A DNA stretch of 7,471 nucleotides from Parachlamydiaceae bacterium (lineage in GTDB: Bacteria > Chlamydiota > Chlamydiia > Chlamydiales > Parachlamydiaceae). Of this stretch, positions 6,738 through 7,471 are shown piece after piece. The stretch covers positions 1-7,471 of the forward strand of contig JACCVN010000520.1 in NCBI GenBank assembly GCA_013698165.1, given 5' to 3'. Positions within the stretch are counted from its first letter, which is position 1, and each line of letters opens with the position of its first letter. Made by a program: the position numbers and the translations under genes. The notes under the pieces were generated by a model. It did no database searches, had not been told where the DNA came from, and worked only from the letters and a program-made list of their open reading frames with translations.

Positions 6738-7184
6738 AGAAAGTGGAGCAAGGATGGAACTCCCGCACAACAAAATGTGCTGAAATTACTACATGCCATG
6801 AACCAACAGTTCACTGATGAAGTGACGAAACCTATCATGGCAATGGTGATGGATCAAAGCCCTAATTCTCCAGGTTCAATTTTAGATATTGGAAAGGTTG
6901 ACATTGATTTGAAACATGGCACTAAAAAGGTTGAGTACGAGTTTGGTCCTAATGATGTTGAAGTCACGAATACATTTACAATTGAAGCGAAAAAAGATGG
7001 AAAGGTACAAGCTGAGCTAATGCAAAAAACAGTATTGACTGCCAAGCTTAGTAATTTATCTGACTGGCATTAATCTGAGGAACTGAGCGTGATACCAAAA
7101 GCGGATGATAAAACATTAGCAGAAAAATTATATCGACTTGCTACTTATTCTGGTTTTAATAGCAAACTGACACCTCCCAAATAA
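6738..7184 (+). pseudogene. 3' remnant of a paralogue of the 443-residue protein, with internal stop
   Basis: Codons from 6738 (RKWSKDGTPAQ) to the TAA at 7182-7184 align along their whole length with residues 293-443 of the protein encoded at 3197-4528, at roughly 60% identity by eye. The best-kept parts are MNQQFTDEVTKP, YEFGPNDVEVTNTFT and the identical LMQKTVLTAKL. A TAA at 7071-7073 replaces the second Trp of EWDWSE, and the frame then continues with ELSVIPK, LAEKLY and SGFNSKL to the homologous end, with a small codon deletion. The N-terminal ~290 codons are absent. Any ATG upstream, such as 6597, lies in antisense EEP sequence and has no recognisable initiation signal, so a 158-residue product from there would be artificial. 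Confidence 0.85.
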
Positions 7185-7278
7185 ATTTGGGCAGAACCCC
7201 CAATAATAAAAGTGTGTACTCAACCTTCCCAATTGCGATCATTGCTGACTATAGGTGCGATTAAAGGTCTGTATAGCT
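7185..7278 (+). repeat. Second copy of the shared 3' flank
   Basis: Matches 4529-4618 with scattered substitutions and short indels, keeping CCCAATTGCGA and AGGTCT. It extends the duplication ~90 bp past the stop codon of the pseudogene. Confidence 0.65.
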
Positions 7279-7471
7279 GCATCTAATCAAAAACACTTTT
7301 CCCTCTAAAGTAAGTATGTCCAAGGGAAGAATAACTTTGCATGTAATCAACGAGTCTATCAAAACAAATGTTTTGCAGGCCTCAAATCCTCGAATGCAGA
7401 TGTTCAAGATAGTAAAGTTAAAACCATGAAATGTTGCTCAAACCACACTTACTTTGGCGAAAAAATGCGGT
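7279..7471. other. No recognisable gene
   Basis: A 193-bp tail with only short open frames. One plus-strand frame stays open from about 7312 to the window end without a good start codon, and a minus-strand stretch (LVDYMQSYSSLGHTYF) faintly recalls the end of a DDE transposase. Neither is strong enough to call. Confidence 0.5.

Noticed and set aside
6597..7073. 158-codon plus-strand open frame as an intact gene
   Set aside because: Its first 47 codons are antisense to the EEP remnant and the rest is the truncated paralogue; no Shine-Dalgarno site I trust.
7279..7380. Minus-strand resemblance to a transposase C-terminus (LVDYMQSYSSLGHTYF)
   Set aside because: Too short, interrupted by stops nearby, no terminal inverted repeats; similarity is only suggestive.
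7312..7471. Plus-strand open frame running off the window end
   Set aside because: No convincing start codon or Shine-Dalgarno site and no recognisable motif; could be chance or the edge of another remnant.
1..7471. CRISPR array, tRNA or rRNA genes
   Set aside because: No regularly spaced repeats, cloverleaf-like sequences or rRNA-like conserved stretches were seen on either strand.

Overview
The window looks like a piece of chromosome from an amoeba-associated chlamydia (Chlamydiae, probably Parachlamydiaceae or a near relative). The reasons are a chlamydia-like DNA polymerase I gene at one edge, a bacterial gene with a eukaryote-type F-box beside it, and AT-rich accessory genes with no clear homologues that I recognise. 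The assignment is inference; Legionella-like intracellular bacteria are the main alternative.

Layout. 1-1826 (minus strand) is the 5' two thirds of polA, cut by the window edge. 1827-2237 is a gene-free divergent intergenic region. It holds two adjacent, unusually long palindromic structures (1874-1966 and 1976-2038) in the polA leader, and a good sigma70-type promoter for the next gene. 2238-3035 (plus) encodes an F-box protein. 3197-4528 (plus), with its own promoter and a strong Shine-Dalgarno site, encodes a cysteine-free 443-residue protein of unknown function with a duplicated N-terminal motif. 4692-6101 (minus, convergent with it) encodes a 469-residue cysteine-rich protein with one N-terminal membrane segment and weak ADP-ribosyltransferase-like motifs. 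6201-6238 is a near-perfect hairpin that reads as a terminator on the minus strand. 6294-6736 (minus) is the 3' remnant of an endonuclease/exonuclease/phosphatase (EEP) gene, truncated and frameshifted. It is joined head-on near 6737 to 6738-7184 (plus), the 3' remnant of a paralogue of the 443-residue gene, with an in-frame stop. The remainder to 7471 shows no convincing gene.

How the parts relate. polA is the only housekeeping gene. The F-box protein, the 443-residue protein and the anchored protein each appear to be separately transcribed and are plausible host-directed or envelope proteins, but they do not form an operon. The most informative structure is the repeated block: the last ~150 codons of the 443-residue gene plus ~90 bp beyond its stop recur, diverged, at 6738-7278, fused to a broken EEP gene. 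This marks the area as a site of duplication, recombination and gene decay next to a conserved core gene.
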